The position numbers and the translations under genes were made by a program. Below the pieces are notes generated by a model. It searched no databases, was not told where the DNA came from, and saw only the letters and a list, made by a program, of their open reading frames with translations. Positions 25,431 to 37,146 of a stretch of DNA of 64,000 bases are shown piece after piece. Origin of the DNA: Torreya grandis (lineage: Eukaryota; Streptophyta; Pinopsida; Cupressales; Taxaceae); contig JARHVA010002126.1 in NCBI GenBank assembly GCA_037957365.1, positions 385,001-449,000 of the forward strand, given 5' to 3'. The stretch's first letter is position 1. Every line of letters begins with the position of its first letter.

Positions 25431-26626
25431 TGTTAGGTTGTGGAGCTAAAAGCTTCACTGATGCAAACACGGGAGGAGGTTGCTGAAGGTTGCTGAGTCG
25501 CAGAGCAATCGGCGTCAGTCTGATCAGCCGACACCAATCAGATTAGTGAAGAGAAGCAACCGACATTAGTCAGGGATCGATCGATGTCAGTCACCTCTAG
25601 GTAGACAGGAACTGACGTCGGTCGCCTGTGCGATTCAAAACTGCAAGTTTTATGGGTAGTTAGTTAACGAACCAAGTGTTTGCATGTCAAGAGCCAAATT
25701 TAGACTAAAAGCTGTAGATCTAATTATTTTAATTAGATGTCTAATTATTGTTTGCATGAGATCTATTTAAGAGACTCATAGGCTGTATTGTAAGGTGTTC
25801 TAGTTTGAGTTGAGCAAAGTTAGCTCCTTTTGTGTGTGAAGTGAGCAAGGGTGTTCCTCCTAGTTCCACAGTAGTGCCAAGTGTGGGTGCTAGTTTTGGA
25901 GAATCAGAAGGGTTCTTCAGGTGTGTAGGATCTTGGTCAATAGGTGTGCATGGCTACATTAGGAGATCTGCATGGTAAGTAAGATCATTGATCTGCAGGT
26001 GTATTTGGGTGTGGAATCCAAGTTTGCTGGTGTGCAGAACCAGATTGATTTGCAAGTGTGTAAGATCAGGGAAAACAGTAACACAATAGGGAGCAAGATT
26101 AGGTAGGATCTACTTGGAGTACAGTGTGTACTCGGTTATAGAGCAAGAGAGGAAGGCAAGGTAGTTCCTTCCATAAGTGAGATAATTTGGGTTACAGGTT
26201 GTTGCAGTTTAGGGGAGATCTACTTGAAGTATGATTGTGTACTTGTGGAGTGCATGGAGCACTTGTGGAGTGCATGGAGCACTTGTGGAGTGCGTGGAGC
26301 ACTTGGGTACTGGTAGTAGTGGATACTGACTGGTTGGAGGTGAACACCAACTCTATGTTTGAGTTGTGTGTTGGGACCGTAAGAGAGAGAGCTTTGAGGG
26401 AAGATTTACTATTTATGCCCTAGAGGTGTGGGAGCCCTAGAGATGTGTAAAGAAGAACTGTGGCAATTTTATTTGTTGTATTTCCTTTTGGAAGAGTTTT
26501 AATACAATTGTGTATTGTCTCTCATATTCTGTGTTATTTCTAAATTCTAGTTACTTGTGTATTCTGGTTAATTTTCGCATGTTAAGTTGCTTGGTAATCA
26601 ATTGTGTGCTTCCATATTTCCCAACA
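25431..26626 (+). repeat. 3' LTR of the nested copia
   Basis: Begins TGTTAGG directly after the PPT AAGTGGGAGA and ends CCCAACA. It is slightly longer than the 5' LTR, partly from a third copy of 'gtggagtgcatggagcact' near 26246-26300 and a short repeat near 25475-25500. Retains more CG in its palindromic motifs than the 5' LTR. Confidence 0.9.
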
Positions 26627-26631
26627 CTCCC

Positions 26632-26900
26632 TTCAGTGCAACATCTTTAGATTTTTTGATCCACTTATTACGCATTGATTCCAAAGGAAAAGAAAAACAA
26701 ATTGGACCACAAGAGTCAAAAATGCATCCATTTGGGATATTCTGGTTCCTCCAAGGCATTCAAGGTATATGATGAGAAAGATAATAAGTTTCTTTTCATA
26801 AAAGAAGTTGTTTTTTGTGAGACTATAAAGGACAAAGAGCATATTGATCCGCAGTTGAGTCAACTAGACAAATATGCAAAGTTTGATGTCTACAAGTAGA
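26632..26900 (+). pseudogene. Outer copia integrase, C-terminal part
   Basis: Continues the frame broken at 22183: LPS then VQHLRFF, the conserved 'PSVxHLRxFG' motif. It then reads IPKEKKNKLDHKSQKCIHLG, as in the copia integrase C-terminal region (KxxKLDxKSxKCIFLGY). It ends at a stop near 26898. Confidence 0.85.
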
Positions 26901-27319
26901 GTGATTTAAATGTTATAGATAATGAGTGGGGGATACAAAGTTAGGAATCTATTTATTTTCTATTATCTCCCATACATTAGTTTAAAAATCCTCCTAAAGG
27001 AGAGAGTGAAACTTCATCAAATATTGAACAATGACTAGTAGAATAGAGGGTAAATAGTGAAGGAACTTCAGAGGATGAACTTGAAGCACCTACAACATAA
27101 AAAAATATGATTAAGTTGGCCACTCAAACACTAAAAGATGTGAGACTTGATGAAGTTGGGAAAATAGGCACTTGAAGTGCACATGCAACCTCATCTCAAC
27201 CAGATAATTCTATTGATGAAATTCAAGACATGATTGAGAAAATCACATTGGATGATTCTCAAGAAAAACTTAATGTTACGTTTGATTCAAAACCAACAAC
27301 TTTAAAACAAGCTGAGAAT

Positions 27320-28760
27320 CTTGACTCCTAAAGAAAAGCAATGAAAGATGAGTATAATGCACTAGTGAAAATGGGACTTGGAATCTAGTTGATCCACCAT
27401 ATGGTTACAAATCAATTGGCTACAAATGTCTCTATCATAATAAATACCAGGTAGATGACTCACTTGAAAAGAATAAAGCAAGGCTTGTTGCAAATGGGTA
27501 TGCTCAAAAGGAAGGAATTGACTACAATGAAACCTTTGCACCTACAACAAAATGGACTACCATTTAAACCATGTTAGCTTTGGAAACTCACAATGGATGG
27601 AAAGTTCACCAAATGGATGTCAAAATTACATTTTTTAATAGAGACCTTAAAGAAACTGTGTACATGACACAACTTGATGATATTACAGTAAAGGGACAAA
27701 ATCACAAGGTGTGAAAATTATAAAAATCATCGTATGGTTTGAAACAATCCCCTAGAGCATGGTATGAAAAGTTTGTTGAGTACCTCATGAACATGAACTT
27801 CAAATATTTTGAGTTTGAAGATGCAAATCTTTTCATCCAAATAGTTGACAAAATAATTGTATTTGTGGTGGTGTTTGTTGATGATTTTCTCATCATAGGG
27901 AACAATGAATAGTACATGACAAAATTCAAATCAAAGTTGATAAAAAGATTTGAAATGACTGATTTGGGTTATCTTCATTACTATTTAGGTATTGAAGTAA
28001 TTTAGAAACCAAAGTATTTCTTCATCACTCAGCAAAAATACGTTGGTGACATTCTGAGCAAGTTTGGAATGGAAGATTGTAAGCCTCTCAGCACACCCAT
28101 GGAATAGTATCTCAAATTAACAGTTGAAGATTCAATAGATTTGGTTGATGCCACTAAATATAGATAGCTCATTGGAAGTCTAATTTATGTGACTACCACT
28201 TGACTAGATATATCATATGTAGTTGGTGTCCTCTTAAGATTCATGCAACAACCTAGGGAGACTCATTGGGTAGCAACAAAAAGGGTCCTCAGATATCTCA
28301 AAGGCACACAATATTTTGGGCTCAAATACTCCAGGGCAGGAGACATCAAACTAGTTGGTTATTCAAATTCTAACTATGCTGGTGATCATGAAGATAGAAA
28401 GTCCACCTCAAGTTGTTTAGTAAATTTGGGAACAATAGTTGTCAATTTGAAATCCAAGAAGTAATCAATGTCATCAATTTATTCAGTAGAGGTAGAATAT
28501 ATGGCCGTTTCAGAGGCAACTAGAGAGATCTTGTGGCTCAAAAGGGTTCTTTTAGATTGTAGGAGCAACAAGCTTAGTCAACACCTTTCATGGTTGACAA
28601 CACTTCTACAATCTAGATGGCAAAGAATCTAGTCTTTCATGACTGAACCAAGCACATCAATACCAAATTAGATTTGATTTGACATTATGTGAAATATGGT
28701 AGTGTCAAGTTGTAATATTTCTTGATAGTAGAGCAACTAGCAGGCATCCTAACAAAGGTA
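27320..28760 (+). pseudogene. Outer copia reverse transcriptase and RNase H
   Basis: The RT frame carries KARLVANGYAQKEGIDYNET, WKVHQMDVKITFFN, SSYGLKQSPRAWYEKF and the catalytic FVDDFLI (about 27875-27895), then a YYLGIEVI block and the 'CKPLSTPME' block. RNase H begins near 28240 with THWVATKRVLRYLKGT and YSNSNYAGDHEDRKSTSSC. The tail near 28730-28800 keeps EQLAGILTK and KVEKFRGMLGL-like pieces. Frame stops occur at several points (for example near 27565, 27710, 28005 and 28105), mostly TAG or TAA in place of Gln. Confidence 0.85.
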
Positions 28761-28833
28761 TTTGGATGAGAAAAAGTTGAAAAGTTTAGAGGAATGCTTG
28801 GTCTGAAAACAACCCCTATGGATTAAGGGGGGA

Positions 28834-29061
28834 TGTACTATTAGTTAGATAATATTTCTTAATTCTTAGGTGTAGTTGCTAATTTATTTTTGTCTTCTTG
28901 TGTGTAGCTCAAGAGTCCCGTAGGAATATGAATGGACTGCTTAGTAGGTAAAGTGATAAGTCACATTTTTGGATTTATAATTTTTATTTTACTTTATTTC
29001 AAATTGAATCATAAAATTAATATTTCATTGTCATTTTTTAAATTTTATTTTTGACCTATCA
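28834..29061 (+). repeat. 3' LTR of the outer copia element
   Basis: Follows the PPT TTAAGGGGGGA, begins TGTACTATTAG, ends CTATCA and is followed by GACTC (29062-29066). Confidence 0.9.
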
Positions 29062-29746
29062 GACTCAGCTCACAAATAATGTGGGTCTAACATGACACAC
29101 ACCCAAACAAGCATACCACAATCCTAAGATTAGTAAACTGATGGGTGTGTAACCCAATGACTACACCATCTAACGGCTTCATGAGTGAGGTTATAAGTTG
29201 GTGACCCATTACAATATCAACCAAACCCTCTCAACCCCATCTGTATATGATGGTCACTTAGGAACTAATCATGACTTTGATAGTAGATCACATGTTATGG
29301 TCGTAAGGTCTTAAGCTAAGCTAAACAAGCTGTCTAGGGGCATCCCTGATATATGCTAGGTATATATCCCAAGTCCATATAGGGCGTTGTCTAATTCTTG
29401 GTTCATAGAATGAAATCTTCCCCTTCATGGATGACCTATATGGGGCCAATCACTTAGCCTAATGATAATTGTATTTGATATTTATATTCTACCAAAACAT
29501 AAAGTGTAGATTAATATGTGGTGGTGAAATCGACGGTCACTATCCCCTAAGACTATGGCAAGTGAATGGATGTCAATTCAATATCACATTGACCCTATAA
29601 AAATAAAATGAGAGGGTTTGTAGGTGGTTTTTGATCTTCCAAAAATCACCACAAGGACGTAAGGAGGAAAGCATACATCACCATATCCCTTGAGTGACAA
29701 ATAGGCAGACTAAAAAGATTAATTAACCAATTTAAGTAATATGTGA

Positions 29747-29750
<4 letters not shown>
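29062..29750 (-). other. Leader sequence of the second Tat-like element
   Basis: Resumes the element interrupted at 18896. No open frame. Comparable in character to 7180-7520 of the first Tat-like element, but no clear alignment was made. Confidence 0.35.

Positions 29751-29828
<78 letters not shown>
29751..29828. repeat. TA dinucleotide microsatellite
   Basis: Thirty-nine uninterrupted TA units. Confidence 0.98.
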
Positions 29829-29830
<2 letters not shown>

Positions 29831-30057
29831 ATGCAAGAATATATAAGACAAAATGATTTAAATAAAGTGATTTAAAAAAATTCAAAAATGATTTTCAAAA
29901 TGCCAAAAAGGGTCTTTGACAGGCATCCTATACAATAAAGATTAGTAGTTTAATTTTGGCACTTTTGAAGAGGTAACCTATAAGACAAGGATTATTAATT
30001 TTAGATATGAAGTAAAACTATCAATTGCCTGTAAAATGATGAATGCATAGTCAGTTA

Positions 30058-31220
30058 AACACAATATCACAAATAGAGACTCTAATATTGCAACTATAAA
30101 GTAAAATCAGTAATCATGAATTATGATATTGTCGAAAGGGTTAACCATGGTAGTTAGTCATACAAACCCTATAAAAACATGATAGTTTGAGCAAAATTAT
30201 GACTATCAAAGCAATATCACTATTACAAGATTAGTGATATTGCATAAATATACAAAACTTTAAATTTTTTGATTTTTTTATGATGATTGCAGGTTGAGTT
30301 AGATGTTTTAGAGATGTAAATTCCTGGGAATCATGCATAGGTGACTCATAACAAATTTTAACTATACATCAAATGTTTTATAAAAGGACATCAAGACAAG
30401 ATTTTTATCAAAATGGATAAAATTAAGAACAATTATAAAACAAAAAAGATATTTCCAATTAGATTTATCCTAAATCTTGTATTTATTAGCTGAAGATATT
30501 AACCAATGAGCAATCAATCTCAAAAATTACCAAATCATAATATCACTATTATTGAGACAATATCATGACTTTTAGGACAAAGCCATTGGTACGAGATTGG
30601 CGGTATTGCAAAAGACAACAAAAGCATTAAAGATGTGAGATTTTGTTTGTAGATGACCTCCTTTTGATGTTTTCCCTATCAATAGTCACACAATAGGTTA
30701 CATAGATAAAGCCCTTTTCACAAATATGGTTAGCAAAATATTTTCTCAATCACAAATGTGTTTAAGAAATATTACAAGATATAATATAGTTAAATAAGAT
30801 TTTAAAAGGGTTTGTATGATCATTGATCTTCTTGCAAGATAGATAATGACATGATTAACCATGTAGGCTAGAGATCAATGGATAATTACTAATAGTTTTG
30901 ACAAAAATCATAATATCATGACTGTCAATGATAATATCACGACTTATAGGTCAATACCATAAGTCACAAGTGGTAATATTGCATCTTAGATCCTCCTTCT
31001 ATGTTTTTTGACCAATTGTAAAATCATAACTTAGAGAGGCAATATCACTATTACTAGGGCAATATCATGATTTGTGAAACTACAATATTACAAAGGAGTA
31101 ACACCCTGCCAAGGAAAGATATCATTAGTGGTTAAGATTTGGTGGTTAGTGCAATATCATGACTTTCAAGGTAAAACCACCACTACAATGTTGTGACTTG
31201 CATGGCAATACCGTGAATTT
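30058..31220. repeat. Dispersed array of CAATATCAYGACT motifs in both orientations
   Basis: Around fifteen copies of a core CAATATCA(C/T)(G/T)A are scattered over 1.2 kb, for example at 30211-30220, 30569-30578, 30933-30942, 31040-31049, 31060-31070 and 31152-31162. Inverted copies (GTGATATTGC type) lie near 30234, 30600 and 30970. One pair (30211-30220 with 30234-30243) is a perfect 10-bp inverted repeat. It lies in the leader of the second Tat-like element. Confidence 0.65.
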
Positions 31221-31330
31221 CACCTATGCATGAAAATTTCTTCAAAATTTGGCACTTGTTCTTGATTTATTCAGCCCTACAAACTCTCAAAAACACCACT
31301 AACAAGCAAAATGATTAAATTAGGAGAGTG

Positions 31331-31350
31331 TTCCCACGATGGTCACCAAA
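31331..31350 (-). other. PBS-like sequence of the second Tat-like element
   Basis: On the minus strand it reads TTTGGTGACCATCGTGGGAA. The TGGTGACC-start and GTGGGAA resemble the tRNA-Arg-type PBS of Tat/Ogre elements. An LTR would start at about 31351 and run right, possibly to near 32118 (TATACA). Confidence 0.45.
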
Positions 31351-34240
31351 ATATAATAATTTTTTTGAGCAAGTGGATTAAACTACCTAAATATGCCATT
31401 AAAAACCAAAATATCAAACTACCTAATATGGGAGATTATGTAAGTAAATCATAATCATAATATAAATCTTACCAATTCTCTTGCTTCAACTAGCCTCCCT
31501 CCAAGATCTTCAAGTGGGTTATTGATTGTAGATTACAATAGACTCAAAAATTTGACATTGTGTTGGCATGATCAAGGATTATGGATTCATGGATTTGACA
31601 TAGAGATTATATGGCTCTAATAGTTTCTAGTGGACATGAGGATTATAGTTAGTTTCTATGGAGGAGAGTCTTTGTTTATATAAGCCAAGGGAGGTATAAT
31701 CAATGGTTGAGAAAATTTCTTGGAGGCCTTTAGAATAGAGGCTTCTGGAGAGGGAAGACTAAGTTAGAGAGGATTCTAGAATTGGAGGATTCTAGAATCC
31801 TCTTAAGAATTATTTAGAAATTAGGTAGGGCAATAGATAGGGATTAGGTGGGTGATTAGGGACTAGGGGTGTAGGAGAGCCTAGGAATAGGCTTAATAGG
31901 TGGGTAGGTGGGTCGTGAGAATTTAAAATTCTCAAATAATGGATAAGTGGGGTTATGATAAGATAATGGGGATTTAGGAGAATTAATGAAGAAGTGGGAT
32001 AGGACTAAGGTTAGTGAATGAAGAAATGAAGGGGGTATCAGATAAATGATTAGGAAGGGGATAAATTAGCAAGATTAATTATAATAATTAAAGTGAATAA
32101 ATTTAGGTGCTTATACAAAGCACTCCATATTTTACATATTAATATAATATATTAACACTGGATAACTTAACGATATGATTTGGTTAATACAACCTTGATG
32201 CTAAGCCATGAAAGGCATAAGTGTATGTTCAATGGACATGTGTAAAAGGAAGCACCCATATATGCATTTTTTATTCTTAAAACAGTTTGTACTACAATAA
32301 ATATCATGTTAGCTTGTGCAGTTCACATAAATAATTTCAAATAATTATGACAAGAACTAGCCACTACACAATATTTTTTTAATATAGGACCTTGACTTAA
32401 CCTCATTGTCAGTGCTCAATAGTTGTTAAAAATAGTTTATTTTCCTATATCTTTATCCCTATGTCTCATTGTAGTTATATTTAATATAAAATTAACAATC
32501 ATAAGACACATGTCTATATATGGTTGCATATCTCAAAACACAATACCTAATTTATTGCTAATCAAAAGTTTTATATAATACACCAATAACATCCATATTT
32601 TTGAACAAAAAAATTCTAAGTGTATTCACATTAAATTTATTTACGAACTCTTTTTAATCCATGTCAAGATAGGAGATTATAAATTCCACCCAAACAAAAT
32701 AATTTATTGGCTCTAACTAATGAGGGAGTTTGAAATCACAAATTGTTTTACCAACTATAAGTTTGAAATCTAAATATATTTAAATATTCATTAAGATGTT
32801 ATGGAATATTATATCTGCTTTTCAATTATTTCTCTATTTCTTATTCTTACACTTTCAATTTTTTAATATTTAATGTAACTGATATAATATAATTAGAATT
32901 AATCTTTTACCTACCATGTGTGCTTTGAAATGGTATTTGAGGAGGTAACGAGCTAACTTAAAATAAATTGAAAGATATCCCTTCAAATCACATTTAAATA
33001 TTCATCACTACCATTACATCATAGTAAAAATTGCCATATTTTTTTGACTATGAGATCATGTACATAAATAAGCGAAGTTTACGGTCTACGACTATATTTA
33101 ATTTGTAAAAGGTATGGCAAAATCTTGGTTGTTCACGTAATCCTATATATTAGCTTTCAATATGTGTATTGTGAAAACACAATAAATAAATTCCAAATTG
33201 TCACATTATTTTGTGATTATTAACTTTTCAAAATTCATGAACATTATAAAATTTACTTATAACTAATACAAAGCTATCTTAGAATAATTATATGTGGAGG
33301 CCTACTTACCCGTCACCTAATGATTGTGCAATAATTTTGAATGTAATTTCTCTACATTTCAACGATTGTCGTAATCACTTTGAAATATAGTTATTTTTCC
33401 CAGGTTTAGTCAAATACATTTATAATTTTATCTATCCTATTTCAAATTAACATTACCATTTTTTAAGTTTTAAACTAAATATAAGTTACATTTGAAAATA
33501 GTTTTTAATAAATTAACAAACTAAAAAACTTACAAATATATTGTTAATCCCTATCAATATCAAAATAAGAATATTATAACTTTTACCTAAATTAATAATA
33601 TTTTAGTTCTAATTAATTATAATTAATTCATACACATTCATTATTCTGTCAAACTTACATTACAAATTAATCTACAAAATTTAACTATAATCTATTTTCA
33701 ATACAATAAAAATTATCAGTGAATCTTAACTCAGCAAAAAAATCGAAAACTCCCTGAACTAGAAGACAACCACTAACCTTCTCTAACAGATGTCAGTTGA
33801 TAAGTAAATAATTCAGTCGACTATTGCCACTTGCTACTAAACAAGACCCAAAAAGCCTTTAAGATTCTGAAATGAGATATGAAAACTGAATTAGTTCAGG
33901 TCGATACGGATAGGTTGGGAGACCACGTTATTTAACAATCTTGTGTTAGCTGACAACGATTGCGACGGATGTACGTTAGCGTCCTTCGCCTTCAATTTTT
34001 TTTAATCGAGTTAACGGAAATCAAGATGAAGTAAAACGCGTTCATAATTACATTGAAAGGGACCGTCTGTTTACAGAGCATGTGACCAGGATTAAATAGC
34101 TGTTAGAAGGTGAGGGACTGTCAGCGATTCCATAATGCTGAATGACCCAATCATTTACATCTGACACGAAACAGGAAAAGGAATATAATTCATTTGATGG
34201 CCATGGGCCTCCGTGATAGAAGAGGGATGGATATTCATTG
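31351..34240. other. AT-rich sequence, possible Tat LTR then unassigned
   Basis: 31351-32118 may be an LTR, but no partner copy was found in the window. The rest has no supported gene. From about 33720 base composition becomes less AT-rich and CpG more frequent, as in single-copy DNA. Confidence 0.35.
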
Positions 34241-34349
34241 TATATATGAGAGCTACCAAGTTGATACGTGAGAGTAGAGAGTGATGGAGGCCGTTATTGG
34301 AGCTTCCGCTGAGGACCACATGTTGCCAAGGCTTGTTTGTTTTACTTGA
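34241..34349 (+). promoter_or_regulatory. Promoter-like spot with a 21-codon frame
   Basis: TATATAT (34241-34247) is followed 37 bases later by an ATG with G at +4 (34284). The frame reads MEAVIGASAEDHMLP and stops at 34349. The surroundings (about 33900-34350) have more CpG than the retroelement areas. It could be the broken first exon of a host gene. No downstream exon was identified. Confidence 0.25.
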
Positions 34350-35139
34350 CGCATATTAAGCCATGTATAACGTGAATGAGTTAATGCAATCACAATGTAT
34401 CTGCCTGAGGAAGGATTTGGTAATTTAATGTCTGCCTACATCGTTCTAAGGAATGGATGATACAATTTGATAGCTGAGAGAGACCAATAATTGAAAAGGA
34501 GATAAAAACAAGGATGTCGTTGTAATCTAAATGGGTAAAACTAATAGAAATTAGAAGGAAGCTAACCAAGCAATGAATTAGACACTAACAGAAATAATTA
34601 GAAAGGTGGATCATCCACGAGTGGAAAGTAATCTTTTCTCTTTAGGAAAGATCCTCCAGTGTTCATTGTGAATCATCATTAAGTGTACCTGTTGCATTTA
34701 TTTTCAGATGTCCAATTTTCGTATTTTATCCTCTGCACTTGGTTCTAGAGTCGCAGTCGGGCTTGGATGTAGCATTTCTAATCAGAATTAAATAGGAGCT
34801 GACTGAATTCTTCTGTAGATAACCATCAATATTAGCTCCAAACCTTCCAATCTGCTCCTTATCCAAATGAACCTCCTATTGAGGCTCCTTTCCACTAGGA
34901 GGGAGGGGAGAAGGAGACACCAGCCATGAAACATTGGATGATCCAACCCCTGGAGTGGAAGATAATTTTATAAAAGAATTTATTGTGATTACACCACAAG
35001 AAATTAGCATAAAGAGAGACATCCATCTTTCTCCAAATCTCTATGGGTCTAAAATTTGAAGAACACTTAGAAGAACAAATTTAAACTTGATGCCCAATTC
35101 AATTGCAACAAAAATATCTAAAGTGGCGTCCCTTTATGT
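34350..35139. other. Intergenic sequence, no supported gene
   Basis: Mixed composition with short open frames only. May include the degraded 3' part of the minus-strand LINE fragment that follows. Confidence 0.3.
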
Positions 35140-36300
35140 TAAGAAATTAAGTCGAAGAACTGAAAGAAGACACGATCTTAACTGAATGAAAAATAGGATT
35201 GGAGAGGTCCGTCAAGACACACACTCTCACAAATTTACTATTCAACAATTCACCATATAATTTGACAAAGAATCCCTGGATATTTGCCAATAATTTGATT
35301 TCATCTAGATTACTCATAACCAATGGAAGGTGGTACACCCTAAGCCACATAGAAGTTGCTATAAATTTATTCATTGAAGGATCAAAGAAGGGGCTCCAAG
35401 GGTTGAAAAAGACTCCATGTTTGCCATAAAACCAAGGCCCAAAAGACCATAAAATTTATGCATTAGCAACAAACTAGAAGACAACTAGGAACAAAACATT
35501 ATTCAACGAGGAGAAGGAAGGGTCAATGACATTGTTCTAGAATTTTTTTGGTTATATGATAATCTCTATAGGAGGAATCTTAAACCCCATAGAAATAAAG
35601 GAAGAATCTTAAATTTAAATAACAAAGGTTTATGCCAAAAAAAAACCATACGTACATTGCCAACAAAAAAACCAGTACCCTCTTGTGTAGAACTTTTTGG
35701 AGTATTAGTCAATGGGTTGCAAAGGGGAAGGTTGCTCTTTATGGGGTGGCTCACCAACACCTTCAGTAACAACTGATTCATAAGTATATCCAATATTTAG
35801 GGACCTTTGAAGAACCAAGTCCAAAGATGCTTAGTAGCCAATGTAATTTGGTTTTTAAAAAAATCCCCATAGTAATGGAAAGGATTATATTTGTTCTTGC
35901 TAGATGCATACACCTAGATGTGAACAAGATATGCCTTCTTAAAGATGATTTAACCACTAGCTTCAATTTTGCATAAATCATAGTCAATGTCACATCCTAG
36001 ACCATCAATCCTAGAACTCTATGCAATCTTGTTGAGCCTTCCTCAGGGCCCATTATCTCCATTTGGAGTAGTGTACTCATCCTTTTTAGTTGTTGCATTC
36101 AAATATTTAACATTTGAGAATCCTAGAGCCAAAAATGTGGAGTCATTCTTCCCACCATATTTCCATATGTGCCCATCAGAACTCCTAATGCCAGCTCCAT
36201 TTTTGTCACCATTTTCCTCTGAGCCATCATTGCCATCAGTATTTGAAAACCCTATTAGATAAAAAACCCTAGAATTAGTCAATCCTTTTCTTTAGAAATA
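35140..36300 (-). pseudogene. LINE ORF1-like fragment (DUF4283 region)
   Basis: On the minus strand, 35440-35147 reads GKHGVFFNPWSPFFDPS and then TSMWLRVYHLPLVMSNLDE, with IQGFFVKLYGE following. This fits the DUF4283 pattern found in plant L1-type ORF1 proteins (a W-P-FxP block, 'WVRLxxLPLxxW', then 'IGxxLGxxV'). Further upstream on the same strand (36282-36043) is a Gly/Asn/Asp-rich open segment that may be its N-terminal part. Frame breaks separate the pieces. Endonuclease and RT of this copy were not found. Confidence 0.5.
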
Positions 36301-37146
36301 CCCATTAGGGGGGCCAACTAATAGTTTCAAACTCATTGATTTACTTATTCACTCCAACAAGTTAATCTCTTAAATGGTTATGCATTTACATATTTGATTG
36401 ATCATAGGCCATTGCCTAATTGATTCCAAATACAAGTTACTACTTTGGCTCTTAATTATATAAAGTGCATGCAATTTTTTTTTTAATTAGAAAGTTTTCT
36501 TTTATTTGTTTCCACATGTCAGTTACTACTGTAGCTCTTGATCATGTAAAGTGTGCAATATTATTATTATTATTTATTGTAAAGTGTATTATATTAATTT
36601 AATACAATATTATATATCGTTAGTTTTAATCAAATTGAAAAAAGAGTGGAATGGGAACACAATCCAAAAAGAAAATATCAAATTGATCACAAGGAATGAT
36701 AGAGTGCTAAACAACTTTAATTAACTAAAAGTGTTAATAAAGGTTTAAATATATATTATTAATTAAAATTCATAAAATATTGTGAAACAACATTCATATC
36801 CCAATGGGAAACTATATGGAAAGGCACAAAAATATTAGCCAACCAAAGTGATAAGGTAAAATAGAGGAGACATAGATCATCAAACTTGTCACCCTAACCA
36901 CAATCAACATTCAAATCTATAGTATTAGGTATTGACTCACACCCATGATTATGAGGAGGCATAGATCATCAAACTTGTCACCCTAACCACCACCAGCATT
37001 CAAATCTATAGTATTAGGTATCGACTCACACCCATGATTATCTTTTTATTTATTTGTATCTTCCTCTAGATTTTGTCTAGGTGGGAGAATAGTTAAGGCT
37101 AGCCAAGGGAATTTCCCTTGTTAAACTTTCCACCCACAAGTGTTTG
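36301..37146. other. Intergenic sequence left of the chromovirus
   Basis: AT-rich with an ATT run near 36562 and an 89-bp tandem duplication (36864-37041). The last five bases, GTTTG (37142-37146), are the left TSD of the chromovirus. Confidence 0.6.
36864..37041. repeat. Tandem duplication, 2 x 89 bp
   Basis: Units at 36864-36952 and 36953-37041 share nearly all bases (for example 'catcaaacttgtcaccctaa'), with about six differences. Confidence 0.95.

Larger units (their letters stand above)
22184..26626 (+). mobile_element. Nested, internally deleted Ty1/copia element
   Basis: LTRs are 22184-23352 (1169 bp) and 25431-26626 (1196 bp). CTCCC is duplicated exactly at 22179-22183 and 26627-26631. 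The PBS TGGTATCAGAGC follows the 5' LTR and the PPT AAGTGGGAGA precedes the 3' LTR. The interior is only about 2.1 kb and holds a short gag-like frame, a protease/GAG-pre-integrase scrap, a short-motif array, and RT and RNase H tails. There is no integrase core and most of the RT is missing, so it depended on another element to move. Removing it together with one TSD restores the integrase frame of the outer copia. Confidence 0.9.
18897..29061 (+). mobile_element. Ty1/copia retrotransposon, decayed, host of a nested element
   Basis: LTRs of 227 and 228 bp (18897-19123, 28834-29061) start TGTA and end CATCA/TATCA. A mutated PBS follows the 5' LTR and a G-rich PPT precedes the 3' LTR. Flanks GACTT and GACTC match a 5-bp TSD with one transition. 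Gag, protease, integrase, RT and RNase H remnants follow in the order typical of Ty1/copia. Without the 4443-bp inner element and its TSD it is about 5.7 kb. LTR divergence by eye is roughly 12 percent, making this older than the inner element and the chromovirus. Confidence 0.9.
13100..31350 (-). mobile_element. Second Tat/Ogre-like element, split by nested copia elements
   Basis: The two pieces are 13100-18896 and 29062-31350; together they give about 8 kb, close to the 7.6 kb interior of the element at 282-9737. The left end around 13120-13165 resembles 1304-1345 (a run of Cs, then GAGGG, then an ACAAATGG-like tail). A gag-like minus-strand segment lies at 17018-17240 and a PBS-like sequence at 31331-31350. 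The copia element at 18897 duplicated GACTT/GACTC, so the two pieces were once contiguous. No left LTR was identified, so the boundaries are approximate. Confidence 0.5.

Noticed and set aside
29646..29885. Minus-strand open frame with a long Ile-Tyr repeat
   Set aside because: It is a translation of the TA microsatellite.
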